From assembly GCF_024139115.2 (NCBI RefSeq), contig NC_085139.1:5055533-5119532 (forward strand): DNA of 64,000 nt. Direction: 5' to 3'. The position numbers and the translations under genes are program-made. A model generated the notes under the pieces. The model made no database searches. It was not told the DNA's origin and worked only from the letters and a program-made list of their open reading frames with translations. Positions within the stretch are counted from its first letter, which is position 1; every line of letters begins with the position of its first letter. Source of the DNA: Armigeres subalbatus. Lineage: Eukaryota > Arthropoda > Insecta > Diptera > Culicidae. Below are positions 21,335-32,044 of the stretch, one piece after another.

Positions 21335-22470
21335 TGTTTTCCCTTTTCTTTCATAACCATCCTTTCTCCTTTTGTTGACCATTCTTCCCCAACCATAGAA
21401 GATTTTTTTTTCATTCTCTCTAACTGCAGTCGTCTGCTCATGGTTAGCAACAGTAGGTGGTGTTCAGTGCCACGTGTTTTCCTCACTGATTCCAGACAAA
21501 AGGGGGAATAATTAAAAGAGATGCGTGGGTGGCAGTGGGTTGCTGACTGTCTCTCCGCACGCTACCGCTTAGGTGGACACTTTTCCCTTTGGTTTACCGT
21601 CTCTGTAGCTTTTGGTATATATACACATCTCCCCTCAACGGATTCGCAGACGACCACGATTCCAGATTACGATGGCCACTGATGTGCTGACGTTACAGTT
21701 CGATAGGCAGTCTGCACGCTGGCCCTTGAACGCACTGTCTGTATTTTGGCGCGTGTATGTGTACAGTAAACAGAAATTATTTCACAGCTAGACGTCGGGC
21801 CATCTCTCTTGTTCTCCGGCTCCAGTGCGATGGGATGATGAGTTTTTGGATATTCCCCGACTCCCGGAACTTTGGGTGCCAGACAGAAATGGTTGTTCTC
21901 TTGGTTGATGCTACTCGCCTGGTAGAACGGTCGCTTAATGAGTGAAAACTAACGAGAGCATGTACAGGAAAGAGCTCCCCCATCTCTGTTTGATTCAGTA
22001 AGAACAAATGAGTGGGTAATTAAAACAGTGTAGGGGACATTTTTGCCACGCAGTGCTTCTGTTCGATGCAACCTGCTGCGTAACAACGGGAGCAGCGACA
22101 GTGAAAGTGCCTGGCTTCAAAATAATGATGTTTCGTGTGAGAGTCCTTTGCTGTCAATATGATTTATGAATGCATAAAACGGTTGTCTTAGAAACGGCGG
22201 AGCTAATAATTGCAAATATGTATAAAATTATATCCACCTACTGAAATTGTGCATGTAATTCTAATAAATAAAAAGCCTTTGGATACAGCGGCATACCTTA
22301 GCGTTTAAAATAGATCATGACTCTTAGGTATTGTGATTGCAAGTCACGTTTAAAAAAATCCTTTTCTTGGGTTCACTGGTCGAATCCTTGAGGTTCAATA
22401 AATCATCCAAACTAATTGCAAACGGATCGAGCATTTAATTGCGATAATTTTCTCCCGTTACTTCGAATAT
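21335..22470. other. Mostly unique, relatively GC-rich sequence
   Basis: No repeat family is recognised. A TATATATA box at about 21616 precedes a 38-codon ORF (21672-21788, starting MATDVLTLQFDRQ) that resembles nothing I know. It could be non-repetitive gene-proximal DNA, but no exon can be supported. Confidence 0.35.
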
Positions 22471-22473
22471 AAT

Positions 22474-22507
22474 TATAAGCAGTAGGTGCATCGGTCGAGT
22501 TCAGTGC
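22474..22507 (+). promoter_or_regulatory. Candidate core promoter: TATA box and initiator
   Basis: TATAAG starts at 22474 and TCAGTGC at 22501. The spacing from the first T of the TATA box to the initiator A (22503) is 29 nt, the canonical arthropod TATA-to-Inr distance. A signal-peptide ORF begins 146 nt downstream. Confidence 0.5.
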
Positions 22508-22648
22508 TTCTAAAATCTGAATAGCTTATTATTTTGTTTACGCATCTCGGAGCGCTCGGAGCTAGGAATGAGTTTATGACTTCTCAGGTTAATAACCGGA
22601 GGAATCGTTTAATTGATTGAGCCAAAGCTCAACAGAGTGTACTTCTCG

Positions 22649-22753
22649 ATGGTACCAGTGGCAGTCGTTCTATTCTCGTTTTTGGTTGTTGTACTGGTCA
22701 TGCATGTAAATACAAGCATTGCAGTAACAAACGTTCCGACCAAAATAGAATAA
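22649..22753 (+). CDS. Candidate short secreted peptide or first coding exon (signal peptide)
   Basis: A 34-codon ORF beginning MVPVAVVLFSFLVVVLVMHV and ending at TAA (22751-22753). Residues 3-20 form a continuous hydrophobic stretch, as in a signal peptide. The following TSIAV could hold a signal-peptidase site. A possible splice donor (CAT followed by GTAAAT, at about 22706) inside the ORF means this may be exon 1 of a longer secreted protein whose other exons are elsewhere. It follows a well-spaced TATA/Inr pair. I do not recognise the family. It could be a chance ORF. Confidence 0.35.
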   Translation: MVPVAVVLFSFLVVVLVMHVNTSIAVTNVPTKIE

Positions 22754-23939
22754 TTTACGCTTCGTTTAGATTGGGCAAGAAATTGAGCAAGTCGTGTGAA
22801 TTAAACTCTGAGGTCTAAACGCCGTTGTTCAACTAGTGGCAAGTCAAATGGATTCAACTGAGTTGTTCAATTCACTATTAATTTTTCATTGGAAATTATT
22901 TGGATTTTCCACGGAACTTCCTCAAATTTTCCTTAAAAACGCCTAATTCCCAAGTGGATTCCTCCAAAGTTTCTTCGGATTTTGCATTGGAGATTGTTTC
23001 GTATTGTTATTAAAAAATCGTCGGAATATCCAAGATTTTTTTTTTGTTTCAATGAAAGATTTTTTCTTATTTTCTCAAGAATTGATCGAAGATTGTTTGG
23101 AATTTTGGCACATTCTAAGCAATTAATAAAGAAATTCAAAATTTTTAACAAGCTCTTTGGGATTTTTCCTGAATTTCCACGAGAAATTCTTTTGAAGTCA
23201 CTTAAGATTTTTGATGAAAAATAATCGGCGTGAAAAATATACACAAGTGGCGTGACAGGTTTTGAGAAGCAGTGCGCTGATTCAAAAATATCGGCGGCGC
23301 GACGTGGCGAAAATATATTTTCTACATCATAGTCTTAGATATGTTTGTGTGTTACATCCCAAAATTCTTTATGAAAATGATGAATAGGTTCATAATAAAC
23401 AGAATAGCTTTTTTTGTTTGATTTTCTTGGACTGAAACAGAATCTTAAAACGCGTTTCGCGTGGTTCATGTGCTGACACCCCCTCCCCCCTTCCCAAAAT
23501 GTGTTTTCTCGGGGTCATTTTTCAACCCCTCCCCCTCTATATGAGCACGTGTTTTCTGGACGCGGCATGATAATTTTTTATAGTTACGTACCTTCCTATT
23601 ACGTTAGGTTAATTAACTTCACAACCGTATTTTATTTTAAATTATGGAATTTTTTAACCTTGAGTCTCAACGTGTATGTACTTTGGTCTATGCTCCTCCT
23701 CTACAAACTTTTAATGACAAAATGAAATCAACTCTCGCGTTTAGTATCGTAAGGCAGCAAGCTCGATTCCAAATCAATTGATAACTCAATTGTTGTATTC
23801 TTGTCACAAATATTGAATGTTTTCCATTTTTACCAAAAATCCCCACTAGTGGTTTGGGGTCAGAAAAAATCTGAAACTTTTGTCCTTATAAGTACCTACT
23901 TATGGAATTTTTTAATTGTGCAAACAAGAGCAAGGGCTT
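22754..23939. other. AT-rich sequence without recognisable genes
   Basis: Includes short purine/pyrimidine runs (for example CCCCTCCCCCC near 23470). Short ORFs on both strands at about 22930-23240 have low complexity and overlap each other. Nothing is supported. Confidence 0.5.
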
Positions 23940-24335
23940 CTAAATGCAAAATGGGGTACTTCTTTTAAGCTGCTTTAAAGAAAATGAAGAGAAACAAATT
24001 GGTTTTTCAACCTCGTCAATAATATGAGCAATTACTCCTCTCAATCCATAGCCAGTAACTACAATGATTGGTTTCTCCGGGTCATAAAATTCCAAAAAAT
24101 CCGTTTTTAGCAACAATTGCTTTGAATTTTCAAAAGCAGTATTGCAATTGGGATCCCATTCAAATTTTACATTGCTCTTCAACAAATTGTACAAATGATA
24201 CAATTTTAAAGACAAATTTGGAATGAATTTATTATAATAGTTAATAAGCCCTAAATATGATTTAAGTTCTGTCACATTTGTTGGAATTTTGGCTTCCTTT
24301 ATAGTTGAAATTTTACTAGGGCAAGGCGTGCTGTA
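23940..24335 (-). pseudogene. Ty3/gypsy pol fragment (end of RT and start of RNase H)
   Basis: On the minus strand, CPSKISTIKEAKIPTNVTEL leads into a KSYLGLINYYNKFIPNLS block, then KFEWDPNCNTAF and a tail with EKPICFSSFSLK. These are the RT-to-RNase H connection of mag-like Ty3/gypsy elements. It is truncated on both sides. It lies head-to-head with the plus-strand gag at 24851, so the locus was rearranged. Confidence 0.88.
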
Positions 24336-24850
24336 AACTGGTTCGGAATCAATACAAATATTGAAAAGTATAAATTTTGGGAATAACTTACCTGTTGATT
24401 TTCTGGCGATTGCTAAAGGGACAAAGAAGGATAAATTTCTGCAGGAAGTTATATATTTTGTGCGGCAATTCAAATAAAACGGGTCGGCTCCTCGGTCTCA
24501 TTGGAAAATCGGTTGTTTCGTGGTGAGATTGACCAATTCATCGGGTGAGTAGCACAATTTTGGTCCTCATTGGCGTTTAATTTTTACTTTTCCCTTTTGC
24601 CAAATATTGAGTGCGTAATAAATTTAATTATTGAAAAAAATTGCACAGAGTGTTGCATGCTAATTGTTAAATAGATTGTTTAATTATTTAATTGTGTTAC
24701 CTTTTGTTTTATGAAAAGTTGCGCAATCAATACAAAAGAAAAGTGGGACGCATTTTAAAATTTTTATTCATTTTGGAGAACAGTGAGTGATAATGCTTTT
24801 TGGCTTTATTTAATTATTCAAAAGGAATAGAACACAATAAGAAGCTTTAA
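24336..24850. other. AT-rich junction between the two gypsy pieces
   Basis: No coding match and no LTR found. The inversion breakpoint lies in or near this stretch. Confidence 0.4.
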
Positions 24851-25642
24851 TGGACGAGGTGGAGTACGGAGACTCTAGTTCAGAAGCTTAAGGATTCGGT
24901 CCTCATTCAGCGGTACAATTTTAGCACCAAGGTACAACAGCCTGGTGAAACCGCGAGCGATTTTATTTTCACGCTCAAGCTGCAAGCGGAAAATTGCGAG
25001 TTCAGCGATCAGAAGAATCGGCTCATTCTTGATCGGATCCTGTTTGGTCTGTCGGACAACAATCTTAAACATCGCCTCCTCACGGAGGATAGTTCTAAAT
25101 TCACGCTTGAGCAAGCGGAAAAAATTATCGCTACGTGGGAAATGGCGGCAACTCACACCAGGGCTCTATCGAACAATGATGACATCGGATTGGTAGCTTC
25201 CATGAATGATCGTCACCCTCTAACTGGAGGAAGAGGCGCAGTAGTTCGGCGGATGAAGGAGTTAGCCGAAGGTTTCCGTCGTCCGGTGAAGAGTCGACTT
25301 GGTGTGCGACCAGAAATTCGTCCTGCGGAGGAGCGCCATCACTATTCGCCGCGGCCTCGCTTCCCATCGCATACTGCACAGCGCCGGGATCAGTCAGCTG
25401 GTCCGTCCCATCAGCGAAACAGAGCGAATGACCAACAACGGGTAGATCAGCGTATTTGCGACTACTGTGGCCGCAGAGGTCACGTGCGGAGGAAGTGCTA
25501 CAAGTTGAAGCAGGAAAAGAAAGGGACTGTGCAGCACATCGACACCCTTGCAGCTGCATCCAGTACTGGTAGCTTGGCTGAGCGATTAACACGATTGAGG
25601 TCCATGGATCGGGACTCGGATGGTAATGATTCAGGTGACTGA
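24851..25642 (+). CDS. Ty3/gypsy (mag-like) gag, 5'-truncated
   Basis: Open from 24851 (just after a stop) to TGA at 25640-25642, about 263 residues, without an evident start codon. The N-terminal part has the gag helical region (QQPGETASDFIFTLKLQAEN and FGLSDNNLKHRLL). A basic, Arg-rich linker follows, then one CCHC zinc knuckle, CDYCGRRGHVRRKC (about 25459-25500). Gag packages the element RNA. The fragment reads cleanly, so it is younger or less damaged than the pol parts. Confidence 0.85.
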   Translation, partial: WTRWSTETLVQKLKDSVLIQRYNFSTKVQQPGETASDFIFTLKLQAENCEFSDQKNRLILDRILFGLSDNNLKHRLLTEDSSKFTLEQAEKIIATWEMAATHTRALSNNDDIGLVASMNDRHPLTGGRGAVVRRMKELAEGFRRPVKSRLGVRPEIRPAEERHHYSPRPRFPSHTAQRRDQSAGPSHQRNRANDQQRVDQRICDYCGRRGHVRRKCYKLKQEKKGTVQHIDTLAAASSTGSLAERLTRLRSMDRDSDGNDSGD

Positions 25643-25732
25643 CTTAAAATGTATGCATGTTTCCTTTATAAACAAAATAAGTAATCCATATTTATTAAAT
25701 GTGTTTATTATTTTATTGAACACCTTACTATT

Positions 25733-26010
25733 CAGATGGAGATTGATAGTGGCTCTTCGGTATCAGTTATGGGAAAAAATATGTTCAATTCTAAGTTCAA
25801 CCTGCCTTTATCAAAAAGTTTGAAGTAGTGGTTAATGGTGCCAGGTTAAAGATTGCTGGCGAAGTGGAGATATTGGTTGAATTAAATGGCAAAAAGGCTC
25901 GATTAAATATGTTGATACTTGATTGCGATTATCAGTTTATTCCATGGGAAGTACATGGTTGGATGATTTTTTTCCCCACTGGAATTTTTTTTTTGGTAAT
26001 TCTATGCCAG
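25733..26010 (+). pseudogene. Retroviral-type aspartic protease of the gypsy element, frameshifted
   Basis: QMEIDSGSSVSVMGK carries the catalytic D-S-G triad. A frame change near 25815 is needed to continue with FEVVVNGARLKIAGEVEI and then LNMLILDCDYQFIP, and another to reach GSTWLDDFFPHW. This is the end of a mag-type protease domain. It is non-functional as it stands. Confidence 0.8.
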
Positions 26011-26400
26011 TGAACAATTCATTGGACAAATCAAATGATGTACGAATTGCAAATATTAAGCTGAAGTTTGCTGATGTAATTGTCAATAATTCGAGTGTGC
26101 CTGTGAATAATTGTGAGACAGATTTGGCTTTAGAAAACAATTTTCTTATTTTTAATAAGGATTTAGACGTTCCCTGTTTTGTAAGGGTGAATTATTTAAA
26201 ATATTTGTTGACTGATTCTGGCACCCAGTTTAAAATGTCATTAAGTGTGATTTTTGCGGATTTGATATCGCGGTTCCAGTCCAATATGTCAGTTTCTACA
26301 GAATGTGATGAATTTGTGATAATTGAAGTAAATAGCTCTTTTGCTAAATTTTTGGTCATTGCCAGAGAAGCAAATAATGATACATTTCCGCAAGAAAATG
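26011..26400 (+). pseudogene. Residual pol sequence of the gypsy element
   Basis: The open frame continues, but most of RT is missing. ADLISRFQSN resembles the 'ADALSR' motif at the end of the RNase H domain. The frame then runs into minisatellite block 3 at 26401. An internal deletion of pol is likely. Confidence 0.45.
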
Positions 26401-27980
26401 TCCCTCCTTTCAAGAGACCCGGAAGCCTCCTTTCAAGAGGCCCGGAAGCCTCCTTTCAAGAGGCCCGGAAGCCTCCTTTCAAGAGGCCCGGAAGCCTCCT
26501 TTCAAGAGGCCCGGAAGCCTCCTTTCAAGAGGCCCGGAAGCCTCCTCTCAAGAGGCCAGGACGCCTCCTTTCAAGAGGCCCGGAAGCCTCCTTTCAAGAG
26601 GCCCGGAAGCCTCCTTTCAAGAGGCCCGGAAGCCTCCTTTCAAGAGGCCCGGAAGCCTCCTTTCAAGAGGGCCAGAGCCTCCTTTCAAGAGGCCCGGAAG
26701 CCTCCTTTCAAGAGGCCCAGAGCCTCCTTTCAAGAGGCCAGGAAGCCTCCTTTCAAGAGGCCCGGAAGCCTCCTTTCAAGAGGCCGGAAGCCTCCTTTCA
26801 AGAGGCCCAGAGCCTCCTTTCAAGAGGCCAGGAAGCCTCCTTTCAAGAGGCCAGGAAGCCTCCTTTCAAGAGGGCCCAGGCCTCCTTTCAAGAGGCCCGG
26901 AAGCCTCCTTTCAAGAGGCCCAGGCCTCCTTTCAAGAGGCCCGGAAGCCTCCTTTCAAGAGGCCCGGAAGCCTCCTTTCAAGAGGCCCGGAAGCCTCCTT
27001 TCAAGAGGCCCAGGCCTCCTTTCAAGAGGCCCGGAAGCCTCCTTTCAAGAGGCCCGGAAGCCTCCTTTCAAGAGGCCCGGAAGCCTCCTTTCAAGAGGCC
27101 AGAAGCCTCCTTTCAAGAGGCCCGGAAGCCTCCTTTCAAGAGGCCAGGCCTCCTTTCAAGAGGCCCGGAAGCCTCCTTTCAAGAGGCCCGGAAGCCTCCT
27201 TTCAAGAGGCCCGGGCCTCCTTTCAAGAGGCCCAGAAGCCTCCTTTCAAGAGGCCAGGAAGCCTCCTTTCAAGAGGCCCGGAAGCCTCCTTTCAAGAGGC
27301 CCAGAAGCCTCCTTTCAAGAGGGCCGGAAGCCTCCTTTCAAGAGGCCAGGAAGCCTCCTTTCAAGAGGCCCAGGCCTCCTTTCAAGAGGCCCAGAAGCCT
27401 CCTTTCAAGAGGCCAGAGCCTCCTTTCAAGAGGCCAGGAAGCCTCCTTTCAAGAGGTCCAGAAGCCTCCTTTCAAGAGGTCCGGAAGCCTCCTTTCAAGA
27501 GGCCCAGGAAGCCTCCTTTCAAGAGGCCCAGCCTCCTTTCAAGAGGCCCGGAAGCCTCCTTTCAAGAGGCCAGAGCCTCCTTTCAAGAGGCCCGGAAGCC
27601 TCCTTTCAAGAGGCCCGGAAGCCTCCTTTCAAGAGGCTCAGAAGCCTCCTTTCAAGAGGCTCAGAAGCCTCCTTTCAAGAGGCCAGAAGCCTCCTTTCAA
27701 GAGGCCAGAGCCTCCTTTCAAGAGGCCCGGAAGCCTCCTTTCAAGAGGCCCGGAAGCCTCCTTTCAAGAGGCCCGGAAGCCTCCTTTCAAGAGGCCCGGA
27801 AGCCTCCTTTCAAGAGGCCCGGAAGCCTCCTTTCCAGAGGCCTGGAGGCTTGGAATTCATTTTTCTAGGAGCTTGGAAGCCTACGTTCAAGGCGCTTAGA
27901 GGCACCATTAGAAGCCTCCTTTTAAGTGACTTGAAAGCCGCCTTTCAAAAAGCTCGGAAGCCTCTCTTTAAGAGCTCTTA
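26401..27980 (+). repeat. Hairpin minisatellite, block 3 (~64 core units)
   Basis: Same AGCCTC-CTTTCAA-GAGG unit, but a distinct subfamily whose linker is CCCGGA (GAGGCCCGG) instead of CTCGG/CTCAGA. Edges are uniform; the interior has shorter linkers (CCAGA, CCAGG, CCCAGG). Two or three units at 27630-27665 carry the CTCAGA linker of blocks 1 and 2. The right edge (27840-27980) holds progressively decayed units. It is joined directly to gypsy sequence on the left. Confidence 0.97.
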
Positions 27981-28083
27981 ATACAATTTCAGCCAACTTT
28001 TTGGAGAGTCATATATTCCGTTAATTTTCACTTCCATTTTTCATATATCTTATGAGTTACACTTATTTTCATTTACAGCAAAA

Positions 28084-28156
28084 AAAATAGGGGGTACCAC
28101 AATTAATTCAATAGTGCGAAGGGGTACCTCCAAAGAAAAAGGTTGAGAACCGCTGC
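28084..28156 (+). mobile_element. hAT-type 3' terminus fragment
   Basis: Ends AAAGGTTGAGAACCGCTG, a common hAT terminal sequence. The partner end was not found. Confidence 0.45.
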
Positions 28157-28219
28157 TGTACAATATAATTCAGAAGGTAAGACGTTGACTAAATCTGAAG
28201 ATATCCGATCATGATCGCT

Positions 28220-28430
28220 CGATCTGATGATCCACTCGGATATAATTCAGTGCCACAAGAATTTACCCCATCGGCGTTTGATTATGAGATTCTTCAAGTG
28301 AAGATAGCAGCACGACACCACAAGTACCGGGAATAAATTTACCAAGATTCAGTGGAAATCCGGATGAATGACCTCTCTCTGTTTTTAACTTCAAGAAAAC
28401 AACCCCAGACAACACAATGTGACTTAACAA
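28220..28430 (+). pseudogene. BEL/Pao gag remnant
   Basis: INLPRFSGNPDE, a stop, then PLSVFNFKKTT matches the 'LPxFxGxPxEWxxFxxxF' motif (DUF1759 region) of BEL/Pao polyproteins. The Trp codon has become TGA. Upstream text (DYEILQVKIAA) is in another frame. It is a very short fragment. Confidence 0.65.
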
Positions 28431-29068
28431 TGTTGTTCATACATTCGTTTATCGATACAAATTGCATTAAAATCGCATTATGGCGCCAAACTTATCAGCA
28501 CCGTAGGATTTATTTTTGGAGTTTATCCTAGGCACATTTGTTGACATCGTGCGATTCCCGCAAACAATTGAAATCGTATTATTTGTCAAACCGAGTTTGT
28601 TATCAGAGATTACATTGCAATTAATAGAAAAATCAATCGCTTGGATGTCGGGAATGTCCAATGCGATACCATTTAAATTCATATAAAAACACACATAGGG
28701 TGTATGGCTCAAACCTTGGCCTAGTTCTGGTATGAGTTCATCTGAAAACTACATAACGCTAAATTAAATATTTCAAGCTCCACCCTCACCCCCCCTCGTA
28801 ATTGTTTTTGTAAACGAAGCTTTTAAAATTTGTGTAGATCATAACGCTCCGACAAACCACCGTCCCCACCCTCTAAAGTGTTGTTATGCAATTTGTGAGT
28901 AGAGCCTATCTTTGGGATTAGCAAGATAAAATTACGAGCTCAATTGACATTGCAGTACCAGCGCTGCAGCTTATAGTATCTAAAGTTAAGACAGTTCGCC
29001 ATAGCAAGTTAGGATGGTTTATTTTCTCATGTCAGTTGCTGTTCTGCGTACTTAATGGGAGCACTTAG

Positions 29069-29297
29069 GCTCTGTCTCATTTGGAGAATTAAACTTAAAC
29101 GTGACAGTACGAAAATTAGCAAATAACCCAATCATAAGAATGGTTGGTGCTACCCAGCAATTCCAATAAGACATCGATGCAAAATGATTCGATATCTGTC
29201 AAAAGTAATCTTGCTCTGCGAGCAGGGTTATTTGATAATTATTGAAATGTCACTTTTAAGTTTAATTTCAGTTTAATTCTCCAAATGAGACAGACCC
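29069..29297. mobile_element. 229-bp MITE with YTAA-type target duplication, copy 1
   Basis: Ends GCTCTGTCTCATTTGGAG and GGGTCTGTCTCATTTGG (read inward), flanked by TTAG at 29065-29068 and 29298-29301. It is the reverse complement of the copy at 57869-58097, with the same length. Confidence 0.9.
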
Positions 29298-29301
29298 TTA
29301 G

Positions 29302-30431
29302 TGGACTGAACTGCCCATGATCACATAGTTGACGTATAAACCAAAATGACACACTTTTTTGCGGATATGGATTCTTCGTACGGTTATACATATGCTCCAT
29401 GAAAAAATATTCATGTTTAGTTCGGAAACATTCGAGTTATGGCGATAATTGTTTTTGGAAAAATGGTCATTTGATCGCATAAGTTGACGTACCTCCATTA
29501 CCTGCTGCAATATGGAGCAAAAACCTGTCTCATATTTTTTCGACATTCACAATCCACTAATTAAGCATAACAGAGGTTTTCGATTTACTTTGTCGTATTT
29601 CAAGACTACTTTATGATTTGGGCGTAACTGATTTTGTAATCAAAAATTAATATGCAAGTTCCTGCTAAAGCAAGCATTTCTTGTGAAATCCACGGTATAA
29701 TCCGACAAAATAAGCTTTCATCCATCGAGGTGTAGCTCTGGAGATAAACGTTTACATTCTTCTGAATCAATAAAATAATGTTTGTTTGCTAAATATTTTC
29801 GCCAAAAGTTTTGATTTAAGCGATTGATCATTCAAAAGGAAATATAATATAAAAGAAGAATGAAAATCCATTAATTATGTAACGCAATGATTAGCCATTT
29901 GTGTCACACTTTTTTTAGAAGCATATCAAAATTGTGTGTGGGAAATCATACTTATCTAAATCCCCATTCCTCCTCTAAAGTGTAGTAATTTATGGGTATT
30001 TTCTAAAAGTGCATATCAGAACCAAAATCTAGCTTCATTTTCTGCGTGGCAGGAGAGGTCTGCCACTGAGGACTTAACACATAAGAATTAGTGTGTGTAA
30101 AATGGCTTTTTATTTGTACCTTAGCTTGATAATATTGGTATGTATATCTCGAGCACATTTACCGGGAAGTGCCCTAATATATTCCACGGCTGTTATTTTA
30201 GTTTTTACAATTGTAATGCAATTCTTATTCATGTTTTTCATTACCTTACCCGGACAGAACTGAATTATAAAACATGATATTGATTGATGTAGGATTCAAA
30301 AGAGCAGGCAAAAATATCAACAAAAAAATGCACCGAAGTGTTATTTAAATATCAAGATGTGTTAAGGATAAAAACAAACTAATAGCTCGAGATATTAATC
30401 ACTTCTTCCAAATACCATTAACTGATAACCT
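29302..30431. other. AT-rich intergenic sequence
   Basis: No gene. A motif at 29309-29335 (CTGCCCATGATCACATAG) is the inverse of 40283-40312. Related text occurs at about 29467-29492. This suggests a degraded TIR element. Confidence 0.45.
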
Positions 30432-30827
30432 TGTCGGGGTTTCATTTCATATACACTAAAACACCAAACTCAAAATCACATTCTTTTCTTTAAATTTGTT
30501 TTTTTATTGTAGGCTTCCATTTTTTTCAAATTCGTATTTTTTTATTTCACTTTTTTACACCGTCCGTTCTCAACACTAATCGTCACAAAACTGAGGCTCT
30601 CGTATTCCCTGCATGATGAAATGGAGCACCTCTCCGCTCTCCGCTCAGTTATGTATCTTAAGCTCTCGAATACGAATCACGGCGTGCGCTACGCTATTGA
30701 AATACTTTAACATTAATATTATCAACATAGCATATCGTTTAGACACTAAATTATTGGATTTTTCATGTATGGCTCAACATAGAAGTATATTGTCATTTTT
30801 TTATATTTCTTCTAGTTACTTCCTACA
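30432..30827 (-). repeat. LTR (396 bp), 3' LTR in the element's own orientation
   Basis: It differs from 39169-39568 by about seven substitutions plus poly-T/C length changes, by eye under 3%, so the insertion is moderately old. Confidence 0.9.
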
Positions 30828-31150
30828 TCTTTCCTCTCCACTACTCTCAGCATTTCAAATTTATCATATATTTTATGAAAAAAAATCCCAAAGCTCTACA
30901 AACTAAGACAACTAATAATTTAAAAGAAAAAAAAACCTGATCAACGTCATAACTATAATATTTTATTGTTTCTGAAAAGAGAAAAAATGTTAATATCACA
31001 TATAATAAATAAATATTGAACGATGCTTACCTTGCTACAAGTTACAATATGGTTTTTTTTAATAAAGAAACGTCAAAACTAATAAAAAAATAACAATAAT
31101 CATTGCATTCATGTTATAACTTTTAACACAATACTATAGCTTTATTGTCA
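30828..31150. other. Element interior next to the LTR
   Basis: Holds the minus-strand polypurine tract at about 30828-30848, then AT-rich noncoding DNA. Confidence 0.6.
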
Positions 31151-31655
31151 TGCAATCAAGTATAGAACTAACCAGGCTCTTAATTATCAATCTTGCATCA
31201 GAATCTGAAAATTATCAATAATATTCTCAGTTCAACTCAGTTTACACTTTCTAACTCTTTACACAAGGCAGTCGCTGATCTTGGTTATGCAGTCATGGAT
31301 AGAACTTACCAGGCTCTTGAATATAAATCTTGCATCAAAATCAGAAAAAAAATATCAACAAAATTCTCAGTTCAACTCAACTTTCTAACTCTTTACACAA
31401 GGCAGTCGCTGATCTTGGTCATGCAGTCATCGATAGAGCTTACCAGGCTTTTGAATATCAATCTTGCATCAAAATCAGAAAAGTATCAACAATATTCTCA
31501 GTTCAACTCAGTTTACACTTTCTAACTCTTTACACAAGGCAGTCGCTGATCTTGGTAATGCATTCATGATTAGGGCTTACCAGGCTCTTGAATATCAATC
31601 TTGCACAAAATGAGAAAATAGCAACAAAATTCTCAGTTTACACTTTCTAACTCTA
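31151..31655 (+). repeat. 137-bp repeat, block 1 (~4 copies)
   Basis: Monomer contains CTTGCATCAAAATCAGAAAA, CTCAGTTTACACTTTCTAAC, and GCAGTCGCTGATCTTGGTCA. 137 is not a multiple of three, so the many ~111-codon ORFs simply rotate frame and are not genes. Confidence 0.96.
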
Positions 31656-31699
31656 TACACAAAACATTTATTGTTGATTTTGTTGCTCAGAGATTTAAT

Positions 31700-31985
31700 T
31701 AAGCTTAGATAGAATCCATTCTTGTTACACGTCCTCACATAGACGCACCAACCCACTCGTAGGGTGGATTTTGTTACGTGTGATCCACCCGGATCGAACG
31801 TTCACTCAGAGACGCACCAAACCACTCAGAGTTTGGATTTCTCTCACATGATCCACCCGGATCGAACGTCTTCTTAGAGACGCACCAACCCACTCAGAGA
31901 TTGGATTTCTTCCAAATGATCCTCAAGGATCAAACGTCCTCACAGAGACGCACCAACCAACTCGGAGGTTGAATTAACTTGTATT
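31700..31985 (+). repeat. Hairpin cassette 1: four ~68-bp repeats
   Basis: GACGCACCAA recurs at about 31742, 31811, 31879 and 31947. Each unit has a CCAA...TTGG-type stem. The first three are followed by a GATCC...GGATC stem. Sequences in stems differ between units while pairing is kept. Confidence 0.88.
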
Positions 31986-32044
31986 CAACTGCTAATGGTA
32001 TACATAAGGAATCATTTGATCATGGTATGCAGTCCGGATAGAGT

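Noticed and set aside
24336..24473. Upstream extension of the minus-strand gypsy ORF
   Set aside because: Text beyond about 24335 does not look like RT; the fragment is truncated there.
25923..27981. ORFs of 658 and 546 codons at 26 kb
   Set aside because: They run from gypsy remnant or random sequence into minisatellite block 3. Length comes from the stop-free repeat.
30432..30827. Plus-strand orientation of the LTR element
   Set aside because: On the plus strand there is no polypurine tract before 39169, while a purine-rich tract and AATAAA signals fit the minus strand.
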